DNA from: CAIMWS01 sp964409245
Lineage (GTDB): Bacteria; Verrucomicrobiota; Verrucomicrobiia; Limisphaerales; UBA1319
DNA: 64,000 nucleotides
Assembly (NCBI GenBank): GCA_964409245.1
Contig: CAYPCQ010000017.1
Location: 1 to 64,000, forward strand
Reading direction: 5' to 3'
The notes under the pieces were generated by a model. That model searched no databases and had not been told where the DNA came from. It was given only the letters and a program-made list of their open reading frames with translations. A program made the translations under genes and the position numbers. Positions 1 to 8,716 of this stretch are shown here, in pieces (within the stretch, counting starts at the first letter, position 1; every line of letters begins with the position of its first letter).

Positions 1-775
1 CCAGCATGGAGTGCGTCTTTCCCCCGCCGAAGTTCGTCTGGAGCTGCACCACCGGGTCGCCGCCCCCTCCGCCAAGTCGTTGCACGGCCCCTGCCAGCAA
101 ACCTTTCAAGCTTTCCGTCAGGTACGTGCGCCGGAAAAACTCCACCGGCTTCCGATACTCATCCGAGCCCTCGCCGAGATGCACCTGCCACAGGTCGGCG
201 GCAAACTCCGCCTGTTGGTACTTCCCGCTCGCCACATCCTTGTGCGGGTTCACCACTTCCCGCCACGGCTTGAGCCCGCTCTGCGCCTGGGTCTCGACCG
301 TGCTGCCCGCGCTCTTGCGCTTCTCGCTGCGCACCTGCTCGTCGAACCGTACCCGCAGCAACTCCATCTTCATCTTCTCGACTTCGTCGGCCTCGGAGGC
401 CGACACTGCCGCCAGCAGCCGGGCCGCGCTGTCCAGTGCCCGGTAGGCGTCATCTGTGCTAAAGGGCCGTTGGTGCGCCCAGCGGTTTCGCACCTCTCGC
501 AATTCGCTCACCAGCGTTCGCTCCGCGTGTCCCAGCGTCTTGCGGAACACGTTATTCCACTCGTTCCACATCGTCACCAGGATGGCGGCGACATCCCACT
601 GCGGTTTCTCCGGCGTGCCCAGCAGTTGCAGCTGGGACTCGGCCAGGGTGCGCTTGGTCTCCGCGAACCAGTCCGGCGCATTCGCGCTCTTCAATTCGCG
701 CTCCACGAACGACTGGAGGCCGCCCGTCAGAAGCTCCAACGCCTTCCCGACCCGTTCATGATTGGTGATGGCCAT
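1..775 (-). CDS. DUF499 ATPase with N-terminal Swt1-type HEPN domain (partial, runs off window start)
   Basis: Partial: the first 258 residues are visible and the gene continues beyond base 1. I chose the ATG at 773-775, 3 bases after the stop of the upstream OLD gene. Residues 1-115 resemble the Swt1-family HEPN domain. They contain R96-N-R-W-A-H101, which matches the Rx4-6H motif of HEPN ribonucleases. A glycine-rich P-loop (G250-G-G-K253-T-H) follows, as expected at the start of the DUF499 (COG1483) ATPase domain. Known of the family: DUF499 ATPases co-occur with DUF1156 methylases in defence loci. Inference: an ATP-dependent sensor or translocase tied to a possible RNase toxin. It is the last visible gene of the operon. 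Domain names come from residue patterns, not a search. Confidence 0.8.
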   Translation of the reverse strand, partial: MAITNHERVGKALELLTGGLQSFVERELKSANAPDWFAETKRTLAESQLQLLGTPEKPQWDVAAILVTMWNEWNNVFRKTLGHAERTLVSELREVRNRWAHQRPFSTDDAYRALDSAARLLAAVSASEADEVEKMKMELLRVRFDEQVRSEKRKSAGSTVETQAQSGLKPWREVVNPHKDVASGKYQQAEFAADLWQVHLGEGSDEYRKPVEFFRRTYLTESLKGLLAGAVQRLGGGGGDPVVQLQTNFGGGKTHSML

Positions 776-778
776 AGG

Positions 779-2593
779 CTATTCCTTTGCCACCGCCTCG
801 GCGGAGGCCTGCAAAACTGCTGCCAGCCGGTCCAGCTTCTCCGACACCTCTGCGGGAATATCACTCGGGACAACATCTTCAACCATCAGGTAATACTCTC
901 CTTTTCGCAGGAGCATGGGTTGCTTTTGCCGTTGTGCGAATTCCTCGAACACTCCTTCAGCAAACTCGCTCATCTTGAGGTTCTGGAGCAGGGTCTTCTG
1001 CAGGCTGGCGCTGGCTTTCTTGTATTCCTCAAGTTGCTGCCGGTCCCCCTTGAAAATCGTATCCAACAGTCTTTCATCCAACACCTGTTGCACCACCTTG
1101 ATGTTCGCTTCCGTGAACAGCCCGCCTTCCGCATCAAAGATGCGCTTGACGTGTTTCAGAATAAGGCCCGGCGTGATATAGTAGTTCTCGATCTCATATC
1201 GCTGCCAATGCAGGATGTCCAGGCCGCCACTGCTTTCATCAGGAACTTTTCGTGCGTCACCGTCCAAAATGGCCACCCCTTTGAATTCCGGCACCAACCG
1301 TTTCATGGCATTGAAATGGCGCTTGATATCATCTTGGAATGCGCCCCCCAGCCGATCCAGCCGATTATCCAGCGTGTTAGTAGGGACTATATTGCGGGTA
1401 TAGTAGTAGTTGATTCGCCCTGTAAGCACCGCGTGCGCAGGATGTCCTAGTTTCGCCGCCAGAGCTTTCAGGGTGTCGAAATCTGTTGATCCCTCAATAT
1501 ACAGGATTCGTGGGCATACCCGCGCCTTGTAGTAATGTTCAACCCCAAACGTCTTCAGCGAGTTCCGCACATCCTGGTTGGTTGCCAGATCGGCGGCGGC
1601 TCCATTGATAAGCAAGGTCAAGTTGGTCTCGATGGCATCATCGAGGATGACCTCTGAATGGGTGGCCACCACCACCTGGCTGTCGTTCTGCGCCGCAACG
1701 TCCTTCAGCATCTCATACACTTGCTTCTGCCGCAGAACTTCCAGGTGCGCGTCCGGTTCATCAATCAACAGCACGCTGCCTTTGTGAGTGAAAAGGTAGG
1801 CCAGGATCAATAGCATCTGCTGAAAGCCCCGTCCCGCCAGTGCAATGTCCATGTCCGCTTCGGTATCCGGCTGCCGGTACCGCACCACCAACTCGCCGCG
1901 CTTTTCGTCCAGGTGAGGTGTGCTCAACTTAACTCCAAATAATTTCTCGATCAGGTAGCTGATACTCTCCCAATCCTTTCCCTTTTTTTCCTTGTCCGAC
2001 TCCGTCACCTTGTAGCAAAGGTTGCGGAGAACCTGGGCCGTCTGGCCCTGGCCCAGCAGAACATTCACCCGCCCCTCAGGGACAAGAGTTTCCACGGTCT
2101 CAATCCCGGACATGGGATAGAGCAGGTGGAATGGAATCGTCCCGGCGTACGCTATCAGGGCGTCGTCTTTAAGGGTCTCGGCGCAGGGGCGGCAATATAT
2201 GACTTCGTTGTCGCGCTGTGTGAACTCCATCCGGCAGTCCTTGACCACGCCGCTGTGCTCCACGCCGACGTTGATGGTCAGCCGAACTGGCGTGTTGGCC
2301 TTGCGCACACGCATACGATTCCACAGGAAGCGCGTCTCGGAAACCGGCACTTCGAGGATGTTCAGCCGGTTTATCCCGGCGGCCAGCCGCTCACGCCCCT
2401 CCTTCTGCCTCGGTTTCCCTTTCCGCTCGTACCAGGCTTGCACCCCTCGGCTCCACATCGCCAGCGCCTGGATGACGCTGGTTTTGCCCGCATTATTCGG
2501 ACCGATGAGGACGGCGGGGTGCCCCAAATCCACGCGAATCTTTTCGCCAAAGGTTTTGAAGTTCTCAATATCGACGTAACGAACGTTTCTCAT
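779..2593 (-). CDS. OLD-family ATP-dependent nuclease (AAA + TOPRIM)
   Basis: 604 residues. The N-terminal ABC-type ATPase has Walker A G31-PNNAGKT38, a degenerate signature GRGFQQ near 254-259, Walker B VLLIDEP with catalytic E279, a DAHLE D-loop, and the switch histidine H312 in ATHSE. The C-terminal half is a TOPRIM domain: LYIEG with E367, and the DGD pair D444/D446. This fused ATPase-TOPRIM layout defines the OLD family, which also includes Gabija GajA; these proteins cut DNA and usually depend on nucleotide and divalent metal. It sits 11 bases after the DUF1156 methylase and 3 bases before the DUF499 gene, in the same operon. No UvrD-like GajB partner is visible, so it is not a standard Gabija locus. 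Likely role: nuclease effector of the defence system (inference). Confidence 0.9.
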   Translation of the reverse strand: MRNVRYVDIENFKTFGEKIRVDLGHPAVLIGPNNAGKTSVIQALAMWSRGVQAWYERKGKPRQKEGRERLAAGINRLNILEVPVSETRFLWNRMRVRKANTPVRLTINVGVEHSGVVKDCRMEFTQRDNEVIYCRPCAETLKDDALIAYAGTIPFHLLYPMSGIETVETLVPEGRVNVLLGQGQTAQVLRNLCYKVTESDKEKKGKDWESISYLIEKLFGVKLSTPHLDEKRGELVVRYRQPDTEADMDIALAGRGFQQMLLILAYLFTHKGSVLLIDEPDAHLEVLRQKQVYEMLKDVAAQNDSQVVVATHSEVILDDAIETNLTLLINGAAADLATNQDVRNSLKTFGVEHYYKARVCPRILYIEGSTDFDTLKALAAKLGHPAHAVLTGRINYYYTRNIVPTNTLDNRLDRLGGAFQDDIKRHFNAMKRLVPEFKGVAILDGDARKVPDESSGGLDILHWQRYEIENYYITPGLILKHVKRIFDAEGGLFTEANIKVVQQVLDERLLDTIFKGDRQQLEEYKKASASLQKTLLQNLKMSEFAEGVFEEFAQRQKQPMLLRKGEYYLMVEDVVPSDIPAEVSEKLDRLAAVLQASAEAVAKE

Positions 2594-2604
2594 GGTCGTC
2601 TTCC

Positions 2605-5481
2605 CTAAATTAGTTCGGCCTGCTTTGTTTCTGGCATTACTGTCGCCTGCTGCGCCAAATGCGTGATCTCCGGCCAGCTCTGCACCAGTCCGTTGTACGC
2701 CAGCGCTTCGGCGGCGCGTTTTCGCCGCTCGCAGACGGTGTAGAGGCGGTAGGCCAGTTCGCGCGCGATCTCAGCTTCTGCTCCCAGTTTGCGGGCCAAT
2801 TCCGCCGCCGCGAACTCGCCTCCCAAGGCGAGCACGCGAACGAGATGATGGACGCCTTCCCAGGCCGTCAGGCGGTTATCGGTCGCGGGATCCCAATCCG
2901 TGGGCAGTTCATCGGGTCGCAACAGCCGGACCTTGCCGGACTTGGAAAGCAGAATCCCCGCCTCGACCATACCCGGCACGCTGGTAACCTCGGCTTTGGA
3001 GGGGGTTTCGGCCTCGCCAAACGGGCCGTCGTTGAAGCCGAATTGTTCAAACCAGGCCAGGGCCCAGCGCGTATCGGCGTCAAAATCCCCCTCCTGTGCG
3101 CTCAGCACCTCGTCGAGCGCCTGGTTGATCAACGTTAGCGCCTCCCGCACGGTCAGCGCCTTGCCCTCGGCGTCCAGCACCTTTGCATAACGCGTATAGA
3201 CTCCCATGCCCGGTCCGATGGATGCTTGTGCCAAATCCACCGGGGCGATGCCGCCGCCCTGCAGATGCTTCAACGCCGGTCCGAGTTCCCGCTTTAGCGC
3301 CGCAACGAATGCCTGCCGTGTGGTCACCGTCGCCTGGGGATCACGCGGACGGCAAACGAGGACAATGCTGGAAGCAAGAGCGTTTGTATCCATCGCGATT
3401 TGCCGGGTTCTCATCTCTGTCCGTACAGGCCATGTCCCTGTGAGAGCGAAACCAGCCTGAATCACGGCACCCAGAAAAGTCTCCCATCCTGTGGACGCGG
3501 TGCCCTCGTGTTTGGATTCTGACTGCTTGAATGCATAGTATATGGTCACCGGGAATGCTGGATGCGCCTGTTTGGTTAGCTGATGCATGGCTTGGGTCAT
3601 GCCTTCCATAAAAAAGGCTTCGGCTTTTTCTTTGCTCCCGTGTCGATATGGTGTAGCGACTAGTTCCTCGGCCTTGGGCACCGCCATCGTAGAAAAGAGG
3701 TCAGGATAAACGAACTTCAATGAGCGACGCAGCCAGACATAGAAGAAATCTGAAAGGTCGGCATAGCCAATGTTATCGTAATAAGGAGGGTCGGTCGAAA
3801 TAATCTTTGAAACGGATGTTTGCTGTGTTGCTGCATCATTTTGCTTGCTCATTCCCACTATTGTTGACTGCATCGAATTCAATGGATTATATGAGTAAAA
3901 AACAGCGGCAACGACGCTGCCGGTGGCAGATGCAAGAAAGTTCGGCTCTGCGAAATCCCACAACATCGGAAGAGATTGACGTCCGAAGCAGTGCTGCGCT
4001 TTCTTTCCAACGCTATTCCATCGGACAAGGCTATTTCCTGTCATAGCCAACCGATCCACCGCAAAAGCCAAATACGTGACAACTGCATCAGCGTAAGCAT
4101 TATTCCATACAGCAGAAAAACCAGAATTGTTGTTGTCCAAGGTTTGGCATTTTACGATGTCTTTGATGATTCGATCACGGGCTTCCTGCACCAAGTCGGA
4201 GAATGTTGTCAGGGCGAAAAGCTGCCGGGTGGTGAAAAGGTCGGCAAAATGCGTTAACCCAAATTGAACCGTCCAAAAATTTCGAGGGTCATTAGGCAGT
4301 GGCGTTTCCGGTTTCCAAATCGGTTTAACCTTTAGCGCGATGGCTTCGTGTTCCGCAGTCGGAGAGAGATATACCCGGCCGTGGTTCCCTTCTGTCACGA
4401 TGGCCATAAGTTTTGCGCCCATGCGCTCGGCTCGTCCTTCTGACTTGATGTATTCCGATGCAATTGGCGCACCAGAGACGAGACAACGAAAATTAGCTCC
4501 ACGCGCAAGCTTGGTACCGTTCTGGGATGCCTCCGTATCGTGTGGCTTGCCAATCCTGACGGTGAAGGCGTAGCGATCACCCTCAATCACCGGCTCAACG
4601 TATGCTTCCTTTCCCGGCTTGGTTGAAAGCATGAACGTGGAGGCAAGCGGCACATCCACATGGGCGTAGGCCGGGTTGGGGCTTTTGACCGTCCGAGCCC
4701 AGAGCCAGGCGATGACGGTCAATTCGGAGCCCACATATTGTTTCAGATCGGGCCTGACCTGGATTATCTCCTCCGTGATTTTAATTTTCGGATAAAGGTG
4801 ACCGATGCGCTTTTCCCCTTCATCGCGCATCCACTGGCCGTAATAGCGCACGTCTTCAGCCAGTCCCGCGGCGCCTTGCCACGTTTTTATGAAGAGTTGC
4901 GTGTCTTCCCTCGATTTGGGATTGACCGGAGGGTGGCCCGCAAACTTCGGCGGAATTTCGATCATCGCCTTGTTGATCAGCACGGCCACCGGATTGAGAT
5001 CACTTGCATAGCTTTCCAATCCCAGCCGCTGGGCCTCCAACGGCAAGGCGCCTCCTCCGGCAAAGGGATCGTGGAAGGCGGGGAGCTTTTGCCTGTCGAA
5101 CAATTCCCTGGCGTGCGGGTGGCCGACGTTCTGCGCGCAGGCCCGCCGCCAGCTCTGCCAGATTTCCGTCCGCGCCCGCTCCAACACCATTTCGTTGGTA
5201 GTGTTCTCCCACAGCACCAGGTCTTCGATGATCCTAAACAGCCGCTGCCGTTCCTTCTCCTGCGCCTTCTCGGTCGGAAACAAATCGGGATTGGCCGAGG
5301 GATCATCCACCATTTGCGCAAAAATCACCGCCCGCGCCGCCGCCAGCGGCCGCCGAGCCCACCAGAGGTGCAGGGTCGAGGGATGCCCGTGCCGAATGGA
5401 CTTCTCCCGTGCCGAAGCCACATTGATCGCCTCCAGCGGTAGGGCAACTTCGATGAGCTTCTTTCTGTAGGATGTTGTCAT
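2605..5481 (-). CDS. DUF1156 adenine-specific DNA methyltransferase
   Basis: 958 residues. The N-terminus (about 1-60) has the DUF1156 pattern, including HPSTLHLWWARRPLAAARA. SAM-binding motif I is D138-P-F-A-G-G-G, followed by acidic D161. Catalytic motif IV is DPPY at about 563-566, typical of N6-adenine or N4-cytosine amino-methyltransferases. The length fits COG1743-type methylases, which carry large insertions between the motifs. The start ATG (5479-5481) overlaps the previous stop as ATGA. In a defence operon its probable role is to mark host DNA, with the helicase and nucleases acting on unmarked DNA; that role is inferred. No separate specificity subunit is visible, so the target-recognition region is presumably inside this protein. 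Confidence 0.92.
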   Translation of the reverse strand: MTTSYRKKLIEVALPLEAINVASAREKSIRHGHPSTLHLWWARRPLAAARAVIFAQMVDDPSANPDLFPTEKAQEKERQRLFRIIEDLVLWENTTNEMVLERARTEIWQSWRRACAQNVGHPHARELFDRQKLPAFHDPFAGGGALPLEAQRLGLESYASDLNPVAVLINKAMIEIPPKFAGHPPVNPKSREDTQLFIKTWQGAAGLAEDVRYYGQWMRDEGEKRIGHLYPKIKITEEIIQVRPDLKQYVGSELTVIAWLWARTVKSPNPAYAHVDVPLASTFMLSTKPGKEAYVEPVIEGDRYAFTVRIGKPHDTEASQNGTKLARGANFRCLVSGAPIASEYIKSEGRAERMGAKLMAIVTEGNHGRVYLSPTAEHEAIALKVKPIWKPETPLPNDPRNFWTVQFGLTHFADLFTTRQLFALTTFSDLVQEARDRIIKDIVKCQTLDNNNSGFSAVWNNAYADAVVTYLAFAVDRLAMTGNSLVRWNSVGKKAQHCFGRQSLPMLWDFAEPNFLASATGSVVAAVFYSYNPLNSMQSTIVGMSKQNDAATQQTSVSKIISTDPPYYDNIGYADLSDFFYVWLRRSLKFVYPDLFSTMAVPKAEELVATPYRHGSKEKAEAFFMEGMTQAMHQLTKQAHPAFPVTIYYAFKQSESKHEGTASTGWETFLGAVIQAGFALTGTWPVRTEMRTRQIAMDTNALASSIVLVCRPRDPQATVTTRQAFVAALKRELGPALKHLQGGGIAPVDLAQASIGPGMGVYTRYAKVLDAEGKALTVREALTLINQALDEVLSAQEGDFDADTRWALAWFEQFGFNDGPFGEAETPSKAEVTSVPGMVEAGILLSKSGKVRLLRPDELPTDWDPATDNRLTAWEGVHHLVRVLALGGEFAAAELARKLGAEAEIARELAYRLYTVCERRKRAAEALAYNGLVQSWPEITHLAQQATVMPETKQAELI

Positions 5482-6587
5482 GCGTGGGAAGGCATCATGT
5501 ACTTTGGGACGACTTGGAAGTGCGGCTCCCCGTCAACGCCACGCGACAAGATGTTGAGCCGGTAAGAACCGTCCTCAGGCATAGGGAATGGCACGAGGCC
5601 ATGGGGTTTGATTGACCAACAAACCGCCTTTGATGGCGCAGTGGAACTGCGCTTAGGGCCACGTCCAGCGACCCTCTGGTTGCGTTGTTCCCAGTGATAA
5701 AAGACCCCGTGGTTCGCGGGGAAATCGGAGATCGCCGGGACGGTGAGCAACCCCAGAACGCGGTCACGGACCGCCAGACTCAGCGAAATGACATGCGTCA
5801 TTTGCAGCAAACTGCGGATTACAACGGCGTGAATCTGCGGCGTTCCCTCCAACTCGTGTCCGATGCCGTGCATGATCTCCTAGTCAAGGTTGGCGAAGGT
5901 GGTGATCCCGACGATATGCAAGGCTGCGGCTTGGGGAGGGTCTGGGAACTTGTGGGCCGCGCTTGAAAGGAATCCTTCCCCCATGCGAGCAAACGCTTCG
6001 CCGTCAAACAGTCGAGGCCAATCCGTCCGCCGAAATTTGGCTTTGACAAAAATCGGGAAGCTGTTCGCCTGAAGGAACCAGTCGACGTCCCCATTCACTC
6101 CTTTGAACTGGCCGCCACGGCGAAGAGACGAAGGCGACTTCAATCCGGTCAACCAGAGCAATTCCTCAACCGCATTGAGGTGTTCTGGGGCGTTGCGCAG
6201 TCCATCCATCGGTTGTCGCTGGTCAACCAAAGGCAGTTGTGCGAGTGCATCCAATGCACGCAATAGCCGCACGGGACAGCCAAGGTTCAGGCCGATTCCA
6301 TCGCAAGAGTTTATGAAGGATGGATGGAGTGGATCCTCCCGGGCTGGCTGGTTGCTGCCACGGCGCGAGTTGGGGACAAAGTAGCAGATGCAGGACGGCA
6401 GGCCGTCATGCAGCCCAGGCTGGGCTGGGAACGGCAGTTCGCGCATTTGTTCGTTCAGGTCGAAAGGCAGTTTGACCTTAGCCAGATATTCGTCCAGCCG
6501 GCGCAAAGCAGCGGCCGGGTCCGCGAAGTGCCTCTGGAGCAATCGGATTAGCAGTTCGTCACTCATGCTCTTCTGAGGCAAGCTCAT
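5478..6587 (-). pseudogene. Interrupted PD-(D/E)xK-like protein of a defence operon (in-frame amber codon at 5880-5882)
   Basis: One reading frame of 370 codons is broken by a single TAG at 5880-5882, after 235 residues. Downstream the same frame stays open for 133 codons and ends in an ATGA overlap with the DUF1156 gene. The upstream start (6585-6587) is also an ATGA overlap with the DUF3226 gene, so both ends look intact. The first part has E141, D167/D169 in a DVDWFL stretch, then V181-K-A-K184. This resembles a PD-(D/E)xK nuclease core, but the expected Glu two residues before the catalytic Lys is Lys182. I recognise no family by name. Alternatives are two separate proteins (an ATG at 5871-5873 could start the second), stop-codon readthrough, or a sequencing error. 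Confidence 0.65.
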
Positions 6588-7210
6588 GGAAAATAGAGCC
6601 GTTTCAACCAAGCCACCAGCACATCCACTTGGGTGACATTGGGGTCAAGGAACTTGGCAGTGATAGCCGTGCCCAGCGGCTTGCCGGGTTCCTCCTGCCA
6701 AGCCAGCCAGGTATGAATGATGGCCTTGGGCTCGGCCAGTTGGCTGAAACGGCGCTCGGTTGCTGGAATCGTGGCTACGCTCGATTTGACGTGCTCAAAA
6801 AGCTGGCTGCCAGCGGGAACCAGGAAACGCAGGAAGTCTTCGAGGATGCCTCGGCTCTGGTTGTCTGGCATGATCCAGACGCCGAAGCGTGGCAGCAAGG
6901 TATTCGGTGGTGGGGAAAGAAGTGTGCCGTCAGCAGTTGGTTGGTCAGGCACATCAGCGTAACCAGCCTGTTTCAGACGATGCTTCAGAGAGTCCCACCG
7001 CCCAGCAAGGTCAGTGTCCGCGTCGAGCACAATACCAAGCGCCTCAATCTCGCTCTCCTTCAACCGGACTGGAAAATTCTCCAGCAGTTTCTCGACACTG
7101 CCTTGCGGCTTGATCTCATCCAGCTCCCCGACGGACCGCTGCCCGCAAATGTGCTTCAGCACATGCTCGTCATCCGTGCCCTCAACCAGGAGTATCTTTT
7201 TGGCAGCCAT
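6584..7210 (-). CDS. DUF3226 TOPRIM-like protein
   Basis: 208 residues from the ATG at 7208-7210. An upstream in-frame start at 7243 exists but would overlap the ATPase gene by 32 bases. The chosen start lies 1 base after that gene's stop. The N-terminal KKILLVEGTDDE strand with Glu10 is a TOPRIM-type motif; a LDADTD acidic motif follows in the middle, and WIMPDNQSRGILEDF near the C-terminal half is characteristic of DUF3226. Members are small TOPRIM-fold proteins often encoded beside AAA ATPases. It follows a TOPRIM-less AAA ATPase here, so the two probably form a split OLD-like nuclease, comparable in layout to the AriA/AriB pair of PARIS (inference; AriB is a different family). Confidence 0.82.
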   Translation of the reverse strand: MAAKKILLVEGTDDEHVLKHICGQRSVGELDEIKPQGSVEKLLENFPVRLKESEIEALGIVLDADTDLAGRWDSLKHRLKQAGYADVPDQPTADGTLLSPPPNTLLPRFGVWIMPDNQSRGILEDFLRFLVPAGSQLFEHVKSSVATIPATERRFSQLAEPKAIIHTWLAWQEEPGKPLGTAITAKFLDPNVTQVDVLVAWLKRLYFP

Positions 7211-7211
7211 A

Positions 7212-8339
7212 TCAGCGCACCTCGATTCGGTCGCGGGTGACAACGGTTAGCTCATCCTCGCGAAACAGGGTTGGAACGATATCCTCGCCTTTGCGTGAAA
7301 GACGAACCAGCACGCCTTCTTCGGGACTCTCGGCAGCCGCCTTTTGGAACGCCACGATTGAGTCCCAGCTATGAGAGGTGGCGAAGACCTGAATCCCCAA
7401 GCGCCGGGATAGTGCAAACACGGCCCTCCAGGCATCCAACTGCACCGTGTGATGCATGCCGTTCTCAAACTCATCAATCAGCAGAAGACCATCCTTGGCG
7501 TTTACCAGGGAAAGGACGATCCCGAACAGGCGATTCAGACCGTCGCCGAAGGTCCGCAGTGGCACCGGCCTGGGCAGATTGCCCGCACGAACGATTGCGG
7601 TGCGCTGCTGTCTTGGTCCTTCCCCACCCACCATCGAGACGGCGGAAATCTGGGGATCAATGATCCGCAATGCCTCGACAACATCCTTCTCACGATCTGA
7701 GAGAGCAATTTTGTCCCAAAGAACTCCCAGCGTGGCAGTGCGTTCCCCGCCATAGGGGCTCACAAAAACGCTGGGCAGACTCGGTTCATCTGCGACATCC
7801 GTCCTCATCGGGCGACCTCGGTATGAATAACGTCGCATGTAGTCCAACTGGAGCACGCGCCGCATCCCACGTGCTTCGATCACAAGCGCGGGCATAGCTT
7901 CCCCCTCGTCGAAAAGTTCCTTTTGCTGAGGGAGAAGTCTCCTGGTCCCATCCTGGTCACGTTCCTCTGAAAACCAACCGGCTTCAATAGACAGCCGCAT
8001 GGGGTTTGAGGGGCCGTTCGCTGCGATTACAATGGACTCAATTTTAGCAGAGAATTTCGGGAAAGCGTGGAATAAGTTCGACAACACGAAGAGACCTTCC
8101 GCGTCCAATGGTCGCGCCGATTCTTCAGTCTCCCCGACATCCTCCTCGCGGAACCGTAGAATACTACTGATCACTGAAGGCGATGCATCAGAAGCAAGGA
8201 TGCGAAGCGCCTCCAATACCGAAGACTTGCCCGTGTTGTTTCGTCCCGTAATCAGATTCACCCGGCCAAGGCCATCTATGTTGAGTTGCCGGAGCGCCCG
8301 AAAGCGCTCGATATTCAGAGTGCTGATCTTCGGTTTCAT
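7212..8339 (-). CDS. AAA_15/AAA_21 family ATPase (TOPRIM-less)
   Basis: 375 residues, an SMC/OLD-like ABC ATPase. Walker A is G32-RNNTGKS39, the signature-like segment FGDGLNRL spans about 264-271, Walker B is LLLIDEF with E290, and the switch histidine is H323 in ATSHSWDS. The chain ends about 50 residues after the H-loop, so there is no room for a fused TOPRIM nuclease domain. That activity is probably supplied by the DUF3226 protein encoded 1 base downstream. The start overlaps the stop of the DUF4325 gene as ATGA (8336-8339). Likely cytoplasmic, with ATP-driven dimerisation controlling the partner; the partner assignment is inference. Confidence 0.9.
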   Translation of the reverse strand: MKPKISTLNIERFRALRQLNIDGLGRVNLITGRNNTGKSSVLEALRILASDASPSVISSILRFREEDVGETEESARPLDAEGLFVLSNLFHAFPKFSAKIESIVIAANGPSNPMRLSIEAGWFSEERDQDGTRRLLPQQKELFDEGEAMPALVIEARGMRRVLQLDYMRRYSYRGRPMRTDVADEPSLPSVFVSPYGGERTATLGVLWDKIALSDREKDVVEALRIIDPQISAVSMVGGEGPRQQRTAIVRAGNLPRPVPLRTFGDGLNRLFGIVLSLVNAKDGLLLIDEFENGMHHTVQLDAWRAVFALSRRLGIQVFATSHSWDSIVAFQKAAAESPEEGVLVRLSRKGEDIVPTLFREDELTVVTRDRIEVR

Positions 8340-8716
8340 AGGTGATCTCCAATAGCTACAGTGTCTCTAGCGCCGCATTCCTCGTTCCACGCCGCATCGT
8401 AAGCGCCTGGATTGGCATAGTACATCTTGGCGTTTCGGACCACACGGCCCAACTGCAATTCGTACTCTGGCGGCAGGTCGCGGATGCTGAGCAGCCCCTC
8501 GATTCTGTCCTCTGGGAATTCTCCGTAGAGTTGTCCGACCGCCGCGCCCAGAAAGGCCGCAATGGCGGTTTCGATGCCGGCAAAGGATACCACGACGGGC
8601 TTGCCATCCTTCAGGGCAGGCGCAACCGGATCATGCAGTCGTTGCCCGTCTTCCGCCGAGACGGCAAACGGGCACCCGGTGAATTCGCGTACTTGGATGG
8701 TAATGGGTGTTTTCAT
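8336..8716 (-). CDS. STAS-like DUF4325 protein
   Basis: 126 residues. A short N-terminal strand (about MKTPITIQVREFTG) is followed by a central block, KPVVVSFAGIETAIAAFLGAAVGQLYGEF, in which a hydrophobic strand leads to F-x-G-[IV]-x-x-[AS]-x-x-F. That arrangement matches the STAS-like DUF4325 family. STAS domains are usually regulatory or protein-interaction modules; no enzyme motif is visible. It is coupled to both neighbours by 4-base ATGA overlaps (8713-8716 and 8336-8339), so it is an integral operon member. Role in the system unknown; a scaffold or regulator of the helicase or ATPase is plausible. Confidence 0.8.
   Translation of the reverse strand: MKTPITIQVREFTGCPFAVSAEDGQRLHDPVAPALKDGKPVVVSFAGIETAIAAFLGAAVGQLYGEFPEDRIEGLLSIRDLPPEYELQLGRVVRNAKMYYANPGAYDAAWNEECGARDTVAIGDHL

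Noticed and set aside
11..1450. 479-codon plus-strand open frame
   Set aside because: Antisense shadow of the DUF499 and OLD genes in GC-rich sequence; no domain pattern.
5478..5873. 131-codon frame as an independent gene
   Set aside because: It is in the same frame as the upstream part and separated only by one TAG; treated as the second half of an interrupted gene.
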